This document shows, piece after piece, positions 12,301 to 24,949 of a stretch of DNA of 64,000 nucleotides. The notes under the pieces were generated by a model. That model saw nothing but the letters and a program-made list of their open reading frames with translations, had not been told where the DNA came from and made no database searches. The stretch comes from Nageia nagi. Its lineage: Eukaryota; Pinophyta. Position numbers and translations under genes: made by a program. Positions within the stretch are counted from its first letter, which is position 1, and the number at the start of each line of letters is the position of its first letter. The DNA lies in NCBI GenBank assembly GCA_050084985.1, contig JBITNC010000001.1, positions 179,862,001 to 179,926,000 of the forward strand, in the 5' to 3' direction.

Positions 12301-13121
12301 ATCTAAGATGAAACATATATGATGAACAAATTTTAGAAATCTAAGCTAAAGGTTATATTTGATGAAGCATAATTTGTTTATTATTCTTTTAAGATGGTGA
12401 CTTTATTTCTACTTGTGATATCATGAAGTTGAGTATCAAACCAAATTATTATGATTATAAATTGAGTTGTATTCTCACATATTTGGGAAAACATTTTGTT
12501 AGTATCAAGATAGGTATTTCCATAATTGATATAATTTCCAACTATCAAAATTCAGCATATAGTGACTATCTTATTGTTATTGGTGATAATCCAAAATATA
12601 AATGTTAAAAATATGGTAGTTACTTTATACAATTGGTTCCATTTCCTCTTAACAAGAAAATACCACCTAATTGCATGAATGGTTTTACAACAATCAAAAG
12701 TTTGAAAGTTTGATGATGAATAGTAGAAATCATTATTGCATGCCTACAGTTATTTCTATAAGTTAAATCTTGCATGAAAAAATTTACTAACATAATGATT
12801 CAAGGATCATGATATCCATATTCTGTAGCATGAGAACCTAAAGCAAAATCATGGTTATAAATATGTAATAAGGAATGAACTAATACACACGTATGATGGT
12901 GTATCATTTCGCTAATCAATAGTTGGGATAACCCAAGCTTGTGAAATGTTATTCCTTAAGATTTATCCTATGAGGTATTGATTCCTCACATATGAAAAAC
13001 TCCATTAAATTCATAAGTTGATCTTTGAATGGAGTGATGTTTACCTAACTCTAGTAAGATCGTAAACTTTTGTAAGAAAAATTGACTTCGAAAGATTATA
13101 GAAAATCTTGTAAGGAGGTTT
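9351..13121. other. AT-rich region without recognised genes
   Basis: Only short chance frames of about 60 codons were found (9522-9713, 10625-10807, 12423-12608), none with a recognisable domain. A CA microsatellite lies at 11055-11090. No LTR, TIR or RNA gene was recognised. Confidence 0.5.
11055..11090. repeat. (CA)n microsatellite
   Basis: Slightly imperfect CA dinucleotide run within AT-rich DNA. Confidence 0.85.
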
Positions 13122-13126
13122 GTATG

Positions 13127-13636
13127 TGTTAAAAATATAATGTATTATTGTGGAAGTTAGTCTTTAGATGGTATCTAAGTATTAATAATTCTTTTTATGT
13201 AATTCTCTATTTTATCACTAAATACCTAAAAGTAATAAAGTATTGGAAGACTTTGATTTCATCCAAGCATGACACTTACCCATGCTAACCCCATGTAAAC
13301 CTTGGGTTAAAAGGTGAGTTAAGGTAAGGTTTTCACCTATAAATAGAGGGCATAGGCATGTTGCATAACACACTTGTATAAAACACTTTCATGCTTGTAG
13401 TATGAGGAGAGCTTGATCTTGAGGAAGCTTAAAATGCTTCTAGTTGTAGAGAGAGTTAGAGTTATTGAGATAATAGAAATTTGATATGGTTTAAGTGGAT
13501 GTAGTCCCTTAGTTGGAGGAACCACTATACATGTTTATGTTCTTTTTTGTGAATAATCTATGTGTTCTTAAGATTAGTGGAAGATTCCATCCAAGGTCAT
13601 ATTTGATGTAGATAAGGAATTACTTTATCTCCTTCA
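13127..13636 (+). repeat. 5' LTR of the LARD-like element
   Basis: Matches 21753-22263 along its length with scattered substitutions. It starts TGTTAAAAA and ends ...CTCCTTCA. It contains the TATA box at 13338-13346. Confidence 0.9.
13338..13346 (+). promoter_or_regulatory. LTR TATA box
   Basis: TATAAATAG, conserved in the second LTR at 21963-21971. Transcription would be expected to start about 30 bp further on. Confidence 0.7.
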
Positions 13637-13638
13637 TT

Positions 13639-13650
13639 TGGTATCATAGC
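13639..13650 (+). promoter_or_regulatory. primer binding site, tRNA-iMet type
   Basis: tggtatcatagc, one mismatch from the standard iMet primer site, two bases after the LTR end. Confidence 0.85.
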
Positions 13651-13995
13651 ATGCCTTGGAGATCTTCTATTCATCTTATGAGGTAAAATCATATTGAGGT
13701 ATAATTTTTCTCCTCTCTCTCTCTCTTATTTTTTCTAAGTTACTTTTTGCATTTGTTTTCCTAAAATTTAGCTCTTTTAATCTTTTTATTTTCTTACACA
13801 TAATCTTTTTTTGTTAAAATTAAGTTTTTTTTCTTTGCAATTAATCTTATATGTATTAAAAATGGCTTCTTGTTGTAATAATAGGTTAAAAATTAAGATG
13901 GATTTTGGTGTTTACTAACCATTTTTTTGGTACTAAATTCTTTTTTGAAGATATTAACCTTTTAAGAAGGGTTTAATATGCAATTTTAAGTATTG

Positions 13996-13996
<1 letters not shown>

Positions 13997-14042
<46 letters not shown>

Positions 14043-14044
14043 AT
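13997..14044. repeat. (TA)n microsatellite
   Basis: Nearly pure TA run inside the LARD-like element, shortly after its 5' LTR. Confidence 0.9.
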
Positions 14045-14640
14045 TAGTTACTTTGTAAAGTTTTATTGCAAGTTACAAAGTTCTTTATTTTCTTTACAAT
14101 ATAAATAATTCTTTACAAAATTTTATTTCATATTTGACAATATGTTAATTTTTTTTGTGAAAAGTTGCAAATATTTTTTACAATTTGAACTTTTACAAAA
14201 ATTGCTAATCTATAACTATTAACTATTTTCTTGTGAAAAACACATATATTATGACAATATATTTTTACTAGAAAGAGGGCTTTGTAAAATACCTTCATTC
14301 ATTTGTTGTACAAATTTGCAATACTTTGCAAATGTTACAATGAATATTGTGATTTGTTTTTGCAAAGAATAAAATTATAAAAATTATTTGTTTATATATT
14401 CAACATGTATAATTATTGTTTTGTATAAAAAATAAATTACTAGCATGTATTATATAATTTTTATACAATATTAAATGTAAGATAATATATTGTGAACACA
14501 AATAAATAAAGGAAGCTTGATAAAAAAAATTACATATTTTTTTATAATAAAAAAAGGAAAGATTTTTTATTTTGAAAATAATACTATAAAAATTTATTAA
14601 AATCAATAAAAATAAAAAAATTATAATTTTTTTCTATTTT

Positions 14641-15075
14641 TATGAGGCTGCACCATGTTGGAGGATCGCTAGCCATCCCAAGGGGGTTGTGCCACCTTTT
14701 AAGGTGTGTCAATGTCACACCACCTCTTTTGAGGTTCATTGATCATCCCAAGAGAGCTATGCCACCTCTTGAGGTGCATCAATCACCCAAGAGGTCATGC
14801 CACCTCCTATGAGGTGCATCAACCACCCAAGTGGGCCATGTCACTTCCTAAGCTGTGTCAATCACCCAAGGGACCATGCCACCTCTTATGAGGTGCATCG
14901 ACCACCCAAGGGATCACACCACCTCCTAATGAGTGCTAGCCACCAAAAGGGGGTTGCATAGCCTCTAAGGTGCACATGCCACCCAAAGGGGACTACATAG
15001 CTCTTAGGAAAGGGCTCTAACCATCCAAAAGGGGTTGCACCACCTCTAAGGTGTGTTGATCTCCTAGAGGGGATC
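14641..15075. repeat. tandem repeat of about 40 bp with internal hairpin
   Basis: About ten diverged copies. The conserved core is of the type ccacctcttatgaggtgcat followed by ccacccaaggg. The 'cacctc...gaggtg' part of each core is an inverted repeat that can form a small stem. The 'ccacct' starts near 14720, 14763, 14800, 14841, 14880 and 14920 are 37-43 bp apart. The array is GC-richer than its surroundings. Confidence 0.8.
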
Positions 15076-15846
15076 AATCAACCCATAAGGCCATACAAAA
15101 GGCTTCCAAGGATTACATGAGCTATGCTTTGCCCCTTCTTTTTTCTCATACTGGTCACTCCTATTTCAACCCTTCTTTATGATTCTACCTAGCTAAAATT
15201 TTTGGTTTGTTTGGCACCATCCATTAATCTCATTATCTGCTAGGGTTGTTATTGGCTCATTTTTTAATGAAGGCTTGAGGCTATCTAAACCTTATTTATT
15301 TTTTGAGTTGGAAATTATTTTCTAGTTGAGCATAATTACTTTTATTACCTTATTTTTCATACCTTGTTGACTTTTTAGATGTCCTATTATTTAAGATTTT
15401 TTTTAGTCCACATTTTCCCCTCATGCTTAATGAACTTGGTGAAATAGTGCAATTTTATAATAATTCTTTACAAGTAGTGGATGGATGATAAATATTTTCT
15501 TTGACTCCTATTGTATTTGGTGAGGAGTATAATTCATTTATTATATTGTTTGACTCATAATTTTATTATCTTGTTTATTTTATTCCTTGAAAAATTAATG
15601 GACTCATAGTAATAGTATTTATTAATACAAAGGAGTATTTATAATTTTTGGAGTTATTTTGTAAATAAAAATGAGGGGGAAATAGGAATATTTTCAAAGA
15701 TTTATTGTTCCTACATTACTTTTAAAATCAAGGGGGAGCATAACTCTTATTTTTTAAATAACTGGGCAGATAGTTTTTGTAATTTTACCATTTTTAAAAA
15801 AAATGAAAATTCTTTTTAACTAAAAATAATGATGAGTTATTTCCTA

Positions 15847-17409
15847 GATTAGTTTTATAATTATTATTATTATTACCCTCATTGGACCCTTTTTGAGGAG
15901 ATGGCATAGAGCAATGATGGGTGGCTAGGGTTTTAGGTTGTTGAGTATGGTGAAGGTGGTAAGGACAACATTGGCATCAAGAAGGATGACAATGATGAGG
16001 AGGATGATGATGATATTATTTTTTATCATTTTTTGGTTACTTGGGATGGTGTTCATGATCAAATGGAAGCCCAAAGCTATGGATATAGAGCATTTGGGTC
16101 TATAAGGGTTGAGAAGAATGGAGGTAAGGTTGGCATTTTGACTGATGTTTAATGCTTGGCTTGGTTAGAGACCTCATATAATATAGATCATTTTTTTTAT
16201 ATCATATAAGAAGTAGGGTTTTAACCATATTATTTTATGGGAATCTTCAAAGGATTCCTTATAATACCTATCATGATCTGTTGGAGCTGGAGCTCTCTAT
16301 CTTTTCTAGTTAAGAAGATAGAACCCCAAGGAGAGGTAAACTTCAATCAAATGATTTGGGGGATCTAATATCTAATTTTCCATTATATTTCATGGTAGTC
16401 TCATTTGGTTTATCTTACATGCAAAATGGCTCTCTAAGTGTTATGATGGAGGTATCTTTAGCAAAGAATAGTCAGGTTGTAGGTTCTTTACTTATTTTGA
16501 AGATCTTGTAATAAAAGGGTCTAAGTAGCTATGGTGAGGGGGTGACATCAAATATAGAAATCATTGTACAAAGGGTATTTGGATTTTCAATGTGTCTTTA
16601 TCTCTTCTATTGAGGGATGCACTAACTAAGGATTGAGTTGTATGCAAATTATTTTATTTTTTACAAGTAGTAGTGAGTCTGACATATTGAGATCATCTTG
16701 ATCGGCATATGGGAATGGGTTCAAGGGGTTGAAACTATGACTAGAAAATGTATTAACATTGTTTAGGGCCTCTCATTAAGACTAAGCACCATTTGTAAAA
16801 TATTTGATGGTCTCTTCTATGACTAAGCTTTGTATGGGAGTGGCTTGGAGGACTCTCATCATGATTAGCAATGTATGGCCATTGGGTTGGACTCTCATTA
16901 TTTCTTAGCAATGTATGGGTATTTTTGGGAGTGGTAAAATAGGTCTCATGGATTAGTATAGAATAGTAGATTATTTTTTGATACATTTATAGGTTCTTGA
17001 AGAATAAGAGTAACCAAAGTTTGTCAACTTAAGGTAATGCAAAGCTTGGGGTGTGGAAGCTCCAAGCAAGGGAAATCAATAAGAGTTTTGGGTCAGAGAA
17101 TTCTAAGCAAGGGAAATCATTTACTATTAAGATGATAATATTTGGGAATATGGGTTGATTTTTCTTCCTTTCCTTTTGGTCCTTTATGTTCTTCACTATT
17201 TATGAATTTTAGGATGAATGGTTTGTCATGTCATCTTTTCTTATTGTGATGGAATCATGTTTCTCACCTAGCTCTATTTATAATCCTTTAATAGACTTAT
17301 TTAGGACATTTCCCAATCCAATTTATAACAAAACTTTAGTGCTTTCTTATGGGAAAGATGTAATGGGTTAGGATTTCCTTTAAAAATCTATCCTCCAATT
17401 CAAGAAAAA
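15847..17409 (+). mobile_element. poly(A)-ended retroposed insertion (LINE fragment or retrocopy)
   Basis: A near-perfect 25-bp direct repeat, aaaaataatgatgagytatttccta in form, lies at 15822-15846 and 17410-17434. The intervening 1.56 kb ends in an A-run directly before the right copy. A long target duplication plus a poly(A) tail is the signature of LINE-driven integration. Inside, an acidic open stretch near 15950-16150 reads GIKKDDNDEEDDDD, but I recognise no LINE endonuclease or RT motif. It may be a 5'-truncated LINE or a reverse-transcribed host mRNA. Confidence 0.7.
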
Positions 17410-17544
17410 AAAAATAATGATGAGCTATTTCCTAAAAATAAAAGGGGATATACTTATTAAGGTTTCAAAAAGGAGAGGGAAATAAAAATATTTTTTTAAT
17501 GATATTGACTAAAATTTATTGCACATATTGATAAAAATTTATTA

Positions 17545-17669
17545 CAAGTTCCACTTATTGTGGCCCATCGCTTTGTACAAGTTCCACTTGCTATGGCCCA
17601 TCACTTTGTACAAGTTCCACTTGTTATGGCCCATTATTTTGTATGAGTTCCACTTATTTTGGCCATCAC
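17545..17669. repeat. 33-bp tandem repeat, about 3.8 copies
   Basis: Successive units start at 17545, 17578, 17611 and 17644 with 'aagttccactt' and carry 'atggcccat'. They differ by a few substitutions. Confidence 0.9.
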
Positions 17670-19029
17670 CTATGTTCCTCATAAGCCTTGAGGTGTAGCT
17701 CCTTAATAAAGCTACACCTTAAGCTAAAATTACAAACATATAAATATATGTTCCTTGTCTTTTATCTCGTGCATGTGGGATTTTGCTTTTCCACATAACT
17801 ATTCATTCAAATAGTAAAATCCAAAGTGTTTTTTATGAGGACCTCTTCTTTTTAAAGCACCAAGTTGATACTTACTTTTTAAGAAATTATTTTTTTTAAT
17901 AATTTTTTTGAGTTTTCAAACATTTATGGTTATGGATAAAATATAGGCATAAGTTATTGTATTTAAAGGATGTTAATAATTTTTTGTAACAATTATATAG
18001 TTATCAAGTATTATTTTACCCTAATCCTTTAAATAAATTATGTTTATAACACCAAATTTAATTACTTTAAGCCTTAACTTATGCATCTCAACATCACACT
18101 TTGGCTATGATAAATGATTTTATACTTGGTAAAAGTATAATTATATTTTCAAGAGTGAAAATTTAATATGTGCCATCTTGTTACTTCCATCTTAAGAATT
18201 CTATATCTTTGTTTAAGGATTAATACCACATTGTTGAGAATTTTGTATTTATGTTCATGGATTAATGCTACTTTGTTACTATGAACACATGCTTATTAAT
18301 AGACACTCTTTATCTAAGCAATAAATTTACCTTCCATGAAATAGTATTATTGATAATGGATATTTATTTTATACTTTTAAACATGTTTATCGATGGATGT
18401 CATTTCACTTTTAGTGGATTTATGGACTTATGGTTTGTAAATCTTGATTAATGTATAGTCAAGTTGGTATTATATGGTATAAGGCTTGACTAGTGGCATA
18501 GTCAAGATAACTTTTTTTGTGGCTTGTTGCATACGGTTTACAATTCTTAACTTAATGATGTTATTGGTTTATAACTTGGTTAATGATAACATAATATATC
18601 ATAATATATAATATCATGATTTATAATAGTCTTCTCCTTTTTTCTAATAGGAAAATATCAAGACTCCATAAGCTTGTCTATGTGAAAAATATTTATTGAA
18701 TGATTAGATATTTTTTGTACCATCAATATATTTGCAATTAATTACCATAGGCCTATGTGGTAACCTTACCACCTACATTAATGGTACTTAGACATATTTT
18801 GTGTCATCAATTTCTTTTTCATATAAATATATGGTGAACTTACCACCCACATTATTGGTTCTTAGACATGTGTGGTGTGGTAAAGATTATGGTAAAGATT
18901 TTATTTCCATAACAATCTATGGTGGCCTTACCACCAACCTTAATTTAGTTTACTATTTCACACCTACTTGTCTCATTAAATAGACTATAAATAGAAATTT
19001 CCATTTGAATGTAAAGGTATGAATTAACC

Positions 19030-19514
19030 ATGGCAGGCAAGTATCTAGCACATATTAGGTATGAAGAGGATTATGTTCCACCTAATCCTCCAATGTCTCA
19101 TCCAATGCTTTGCTTATTCCTCTTATCCATACTCCACCTATTCCTCAAATCCATGGTCCGTTTAATACTCTACACTATCTTTGGACTAATGCTTTGGTTA
19201 ATATTACTCCAACTAACACTAGAGAAGGATTATCATCTAGAGTTATGGCCAATACATATTCATTGGAGCATGAAATCTAATATTTCTATCAAAACTTATA
19301 TATTTCTAACCACAAATATGATATGTTTAAAAAGAAAGGAGTAATGTATAAGAAGACCTTTGATTTGCTTATGGAATATAAAAATAATCTGATAACTAAG
19401 AATATAATGTTGGTTGAGCATTTTTCTATGCTTTGTGAGGAATTAAAATCTCTTAAGCTCAATGCTATTGGTTATGAGCAGAAGAATGTTTTAAGCAAAA
19501 TATATTTGGTGTAA
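19030..19514 (+). pseudogene. decayed small ORF of the LARD-like element, unknown function
   Basis: An ATG at 19030 opens a frame starting MAGKYLAHIRYEEDYVPP. Near 19095 the coding signal appears to move to another frame (proline-rich, then HGPFNTLHYLW, then RVMANTYSLEHEI). After a TAA near 19285 it continues as YDMFKKKG through FDLLMEYKNN and LCEELKSLKLNAIGYEQ to a stop at 19514. The combined length is about 160 codons. The C-terminal half is Lys/Glu/Leu-rich and likely helical. I do not recognise it. It could be a gag-derived scrap, a captured host exon or chance. Confidence 0.4.
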
Positions 19515-21743
19515 TAATTGATTTATACTATATAAATAAAGGTATTTATAATAAAATCATGTATCCAATTATCATATGCTTACTCAATGTTGTATGTATA
19601 AACACTAAATTTATTTATGATTTGGTGTGCAAGGAAGTATATTACAACTTCATAATACTTTGTTATAAATATTCCATACTATTGTTATTAGCATTTGAAG
19701 CCTACTTAATCTTTTTCATGAAGTTAACCTTGTCGGATATATATATATAAAGGTTCATCTTCATTAACATTTAAATAAATGTCTTGAATTGATTTATGAT
19801 AATCTTATCGATGAAGTAATAAATGAGTAAGTCTTCTACATTCTTTACAGAGACTTAAATAATGATGCAAATTGGCAATATATAAAAATCTTGTGTAATT
19901 ATAAATTGATGCAATGTAACTTGTTACTTCTCCATTGAGAATTTATATCCATGTTTATGGATACTTGAAAATGTAATGTCAATCTATTTCCATGTATGTA
20001 AAAATTCATATTCTTAATAAAGAGCTCTCATAGATGGAGTGTTTAAAAAGGTTTAACATTCTCCATGATTTCTAAGTACTAGAATGGTTAAAAAGATTCA
20101 ACATTCTTCATTATTGCCAAGTGTTGAAGTGGTTAAAAAGGTTTTCCCTTATCCCACATTACAATCTTTTTCTCTTTATGGAAAATTAAATCCATGTAAT
20201 TGAATTAATGCTACCTTCTTCAATCCTAAACATCTTGACTAGTAGCATGGTTAAGATGGTATATTTTCTATAATTAATGGCTTGGTCATCTTGACTAAGT
20301 GGCATAGTTAAGTTGGCATTTTCTTTATCTAGGTTATAGTATTATTGTTGGAGACCTTAACCCTCCAATTCAACATGTTTATAAATGGATAAAAATATAT
20401 GCATCTTTAGATGGCATTTGATACTTGCAATATCTGCATCTTGACTACTAGTGTGGTCAAGATGAAGCTTATTGTTATACATCATGACTAATGGATTAGT
20501 AAAGTTTAAAACCTTATTAGACTATTACCTTAATGACCATAATCCTTACCTTATTTTTTTGATGGAAAGAACAATATTCTTCATACTTGCCTTCATATTT
20601 TATGAAATATTGGCTACTTACATAATGTGTTTATAATTTAATGAAGTAAAATTTCAATAATTGTTCATCACTTGTAATTGATGTTATCATTAACATAAAA
20701 TAATTAGAAACTTGGATAAAATCAAAAGGAAAGAAGAGTGATGAACTCATTATCATGTTGAATGATATTATAATTATGTGATTTTCTTTTTTGTTCTTTG
20801 CTAAATCTATTGTATGAGGTAAAAAAGAGCTAGTTGTAAAACTATTCCTAATCTCTTAAAGCATTTTGTAACTCACCCATTTTTTAGATTACCCTTAATA
20901 CATATGTTATTGTTTCCTTTCATGAATTATTAATTACATTAAGACAAGCATGTTCTACAATCTTATTACTACCTTTTCTACTTTTTTTACTTCCTTCTTC
21001 TAATGAAGTTACCCTAAAGGGGGAGAATTATTACTATATGATATCAACTTCATATGAAAACATCTATGAACCTATATAACTGCTACATGTATGAACCTAT
21101 AATGTCAACTTCATATGAAAGCATATATGAACCTATATAATTATTGCATCTATGAACATATATCATTTCTTAGGATATAAATTCTTAGGATGCTAAAATT
21201 TACCTTAAGGCCTACATTATATGATATCATTTATTTATATGAAAGCATATATGAACCTATATAATTACTTAGGATGGAAAAGTTGACCTTAAAGGGGAGT
21301 AAAGTATGAATGAATACTTTATCTTTAAATATTTAAAATACCTTTTATATTATTGATGATGTGGATCATTTTTAGATGACTATATACTTTCTTGGGTTTG
21401 TCATTTTCTTCACTTATAATGCACCTAACGGATCTTTTTATGAGCTACTTGTAGCTTTCAAATTTCTTCTAGAGATTGCAGGTTACTTATGTTAGGTATG
21501 CAAGCTTATAGAGGCTCATCTTATCAATATGTTGTTGAATGACTACTACTTATATGTTAACACTATTTATGGTTGTTGTATTTGTATTATAAACGGTTTG
21601 TTTAAATGGTTAACTAGTTAAGCCTTGTAGAACCATCTCAATTCTATGTTCTCAAGTTCTCATCTCCAATTCTATTCTTTATGAAGGAGAACTCTCTTAT
21701 ACTCTCTTACATTCTTTTTTTCTTACTTTCTCAATATTACATT

Positions 21744-21752
21744 AAAGGGAAG
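21744..21752 (+). promoter_or_regulatory. polypurine tract
   Basis: aaagggaag lies directly before the 3' LTR start at 21753, the expected plus-strand primer site. Confidence 0.85.
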
Positions 21753-22263
21753 TGTTAGAAATATGATGTATTATTGTGTAAGTTAGTCTTTATAAGGTAT
21801 CTAAGTAATAATAATCTTTTTATGTAATTCCCTATTTTATCATTAAATACCTAAAAGTAATAAAATATTATAAGACTTTGACTTCACCCAAGCATGACAC
21901 TTATCCATGCTAATGCCATGTAAACCTTGGATTAAAAGGTGAGTTCAGGTGAGGTTATCATCTATAAATAGAGGGTGTGGGCTTGTTGTATAACACACTT
22001 CTAGAAACCACTGTCATGCTTGTTGTATGAGGAGAGTTTGATCTTGTAGGAAGCTTGAAATGCTTCTAGTTGTAGAGAGAGTTAGAATTCTTAAGATAAT
22101 AGAAATTTGAGATGGTTCAAGTGGATGTACTCCCTTAGTTGCAGGAACCACTATACATGTCTTTGTTCTCTAATGTGAATGATCTATATGTTCTTAATAT
22201 TAATGGAATATTCCATCTAAGGTGATCTTCAATGGAAATAAATAAGTACTATCATCTCCTTTA
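21753..22263 (+). repeat. 3' LTR of the LARD-like element
   Basis: Direct repeat of 13127-13636, from TGTTAGAAATATG to ...TCCTTTA. It is followed by the target duplication GTATG. Confidence 0.9.
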
Positions 22264-22268
22264 GTATG

Positions 22269-23299
22269 ATCTACCAACATAATATCATTGGGGGTCTTTA
22301 TAAGATAGGCAGTTACTTCTTTACTTTGGATAAGACCTAAGGTAATGATTAGAATAATTTTAACTTCTCCTTGAGTATGAAATATATCTTAGAAAATATT
22401 ATGATACTTGGCTAAGACCACAGGAGGCATGCTTGGGTTGAACCAAGATAGAATTCATTTCTTAGGATCTATACTTAAGTATAGGTGTGGATGAAAAATC
22501 CCTAGAGACTATGAGGATCATATATAATCATAAAAATCCCAAGAAGTATATGGTGAACATAGGAATAGGGTATTCATCCTTTGTAATCCATTGATAAATG
22601 GTGGGAAGGATCTCTATGGTTCAATAATTTCACTATATGGGGAGTGGAAGTTGATGCTATTGATAAGTTAACAATATGGAGTGTATTCATGTAATATGAA
22701 TTTTATGTATTAACTAGTTATTTGTAACAAAATTATGCAGTACATAAGTTATATGTATGCTCTCTACTTGTTGATTAAAAAAAATTAATCTAGTCTTGGT
22801 CATAAGTGGTATGTAACCACATATTTGAATCATTTGAGCAATAATACTTGATCATAATTATGACATTATTGATCATTTTAGCATAATTTTAGAGCATATT
22901 TGAATCTTATTGAGCTTCTTTAAAAATTGTATTTACATCATGCATCTTATCAAACAATTCTTAGCCCTTGCATCATGTGTTTGTATCTATCAATCATTGC
23001 AAATAATGAAATTATGATTGGATCATGTATCTTATCAAATAATTCTTAGGTATTACATCATGTATATACTTAAAAGTCCATAATTTCCTATCATATAGTG
23101 GACTTGTATTATTTCATATCATATGTTTGAAGCATCAAGGTTAGTTTTGTGGTAACATAATGGTGATACATGTATTGAGAGCTTCTAATTCATGATGTTT
23201 TGAATAGGTTATCCTTGGGGAAAGATATCTTATTGTGCTTATTATGAAGGTAAGATAACATAGTTTTTAAATTTTTAGGTTGAACAGTTGTAAAGTTAT

Positions 23300-23330
<31 letters not shown>

Positions 23331-23480
23331 TGACTAGTAAGCTCCATTGGGCCATCCTTCGATTCTAAGGCTAGCATCATAATTGGGCTCACTATGATCA
23401 AGCTTGGATGCCTTGGGTAATTGAGGATAGTGTAACTTGGTAGAATTCTTAAATTATTCTAGGCTACAAATTATTTTAAA
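22269..23480. other. non-coding AT-rich DNA
   Basis: No open frame or element boundary recognised. A TA microsatellite lies at 23298-23331. Confidence 0.5.
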
Positions 23481-23489
23481 AAATAATAT

Positions 23490-23800
23490 GATAACTATAT
23501 GGCAATTTTTAACCATCACATATACCCATAAAGCGATGTCTCAAATTGCCACCTTAGAAAAATGAGGCAAGTTTATAGGTGGTTATAACCATCTTTAATT
23601 GTTAATAGAGCATAAGTTTATAACTATCATTGTATGATATTAGAAGGTAATTTTGGGTGATATATACTGATTGTTTTTAGCCACCACCATAGAGAGGCAA
23701 CTTTTGGTGGTAGGATCATAAGCAATGGGCATATAACCACCATGAAATATGATAGGCTATGGTTTATAACCACCCCTAATAGTCCTTTTTGGTTTAGTGA
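23490..23800. repeat. cluster of short inverted repeats around ggtggttataaccatc
   Basis: Related segments recur in both orientations: ggtggttataaccatc near 23580, ataaccaccatg near 23720 and ggtttataaccacccc near 23765, with ggcaattt...aaattgcc near 23500-23550. Such arrays resemble subterminal repeats of CACTA-type DNA transposons. No CACTA terminus or target duplication was found, so the assignment is tentative. Confidence 0.35.
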
Positions 23801-23829
23801 AAGGATAAGAAAAAGCAATTACAATGATA

Positions 23830-24940
23830 TCAACATGAGAAAAATAAGAATATGGGGATCTTCAAGAATCCTTTCCCAAAATTTATCAAATACAAAATAA
23901 AGGATTCAACAATCAATTTTATAATTGGATTTCACTATACATGGAAAAAAGGTACAAAATATTATTCATGTCATTTTCATTATTAGCTTTCTTTTATGTA
24001 TAATAGTTTTTTGATATGTGTTTTTACTAGTTTGATTTTTTGCTTTCTTCTCAACATTAACATTGGTATCTAATTTAATTTTTTATGTGCTTTAAATTTT
24101 ATTGGAGTCATATTCTAATTATTTATCTATTTGTAAGTTATGATCTTTTCTTATCTCTTTGAACTTAGCACCAACACTGCTCTCATCATTCACACTAGTC
24201 TTTTTTCCTTAACTCAAAAAATGAATAGTTTATTGCTTTTGTAATCTTATGTTTAATTTTAGTTTACTATATTTGTTTTGATTTTAACATGAGTAAGTAA
24301 TAAAAACTTGGTATTGAATGATTTGATAATTTTTTCATTTGATTGATTGAGCTAAGTTTTTCTAGTTTCCAATGTTTATTATTTCCATACTTTTGAAGGA
24401 GGCAACACTCTAGGTCAAGAGATTGTTACCTTACCCATATGTTGGTGTTGAGCTTCCTTATATATTTCTTGAAAAAAATGTATTTTTTTAGTATTATCTC
24501 ATGGATAGGTTGCTTTGTATATGTACAATTATGAAATTTAGAATTAAAGTATTAAACCTTTACCTTGTGGTCCTTATTTGATTAATTTATGTAATTTTAA
24601 ACATAGTTATTCATATTAACTTAATTTCATTAATTTTGGGTAAAATCTATCTATTGTAGATTGATAAGCCTTTAAGTTCAATTTTTTATTCCATAATAAT
24701 ACCAATGCTAGTGTTGGTTTCATATAGGTAATGTTTTTTAAAATCTAACTTGTTTTAGTTTAGAATTTAGTCAAAATAGTCATATAGGCATTGTTCATTA
24801 TATAACATAGAGTTCATTTACTTTTTGTAATACTTTTAATTAATATAAAACAAAAATTATAACTTATACATGCATTCATATCATAATATGGTCTAACAAA
24901 GAGGTATTTTGTATTAACATATCAAAAAATTGCATAGTCC
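23830..24940. other. non-coding AT-rich DNA
   Basis: Nothing recognised on either strand. The minus-strand pseudogene described next begins to show coding signal only above about 24950. Confidence 0.5.
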
Positions 24941-24949
24941 CATATGAAA

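Larger units (their letters stand above)
13127..22263 (+). mobile_element. large non-autonomous LTR retrotransposon (LARD-like)
   Basis: Two direct repeats of about 510 bp (13127-13636 and 21753-22263) begin TGTTA and are flanked by an exact 5-bp duplication GTATG (13122-13126 and 22264-22268). A tRNA-iMet-type primer site follows the left LTR and a purine tract precedes the right one, so the element reads on the plus strand. The roughly 8.1-kb internal region has no gag, protease, RT or integrase. It holds tandem repeats, a nested poly(A)-ended insertion and one small decayed frame near 19.0-19.5 kb. LARDs depend on proteins from autonomous relatives. The LTRs have many mismatches, so this insertion is old. 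Confidence 0.88.

Noticed and set aside
16753-16990. Loose repeats of gactctcat...agcaatgtatgg
   Set aside because: Only two or three diverged copies at uneven spacing within the retroposed insertion, so not listed as an array.
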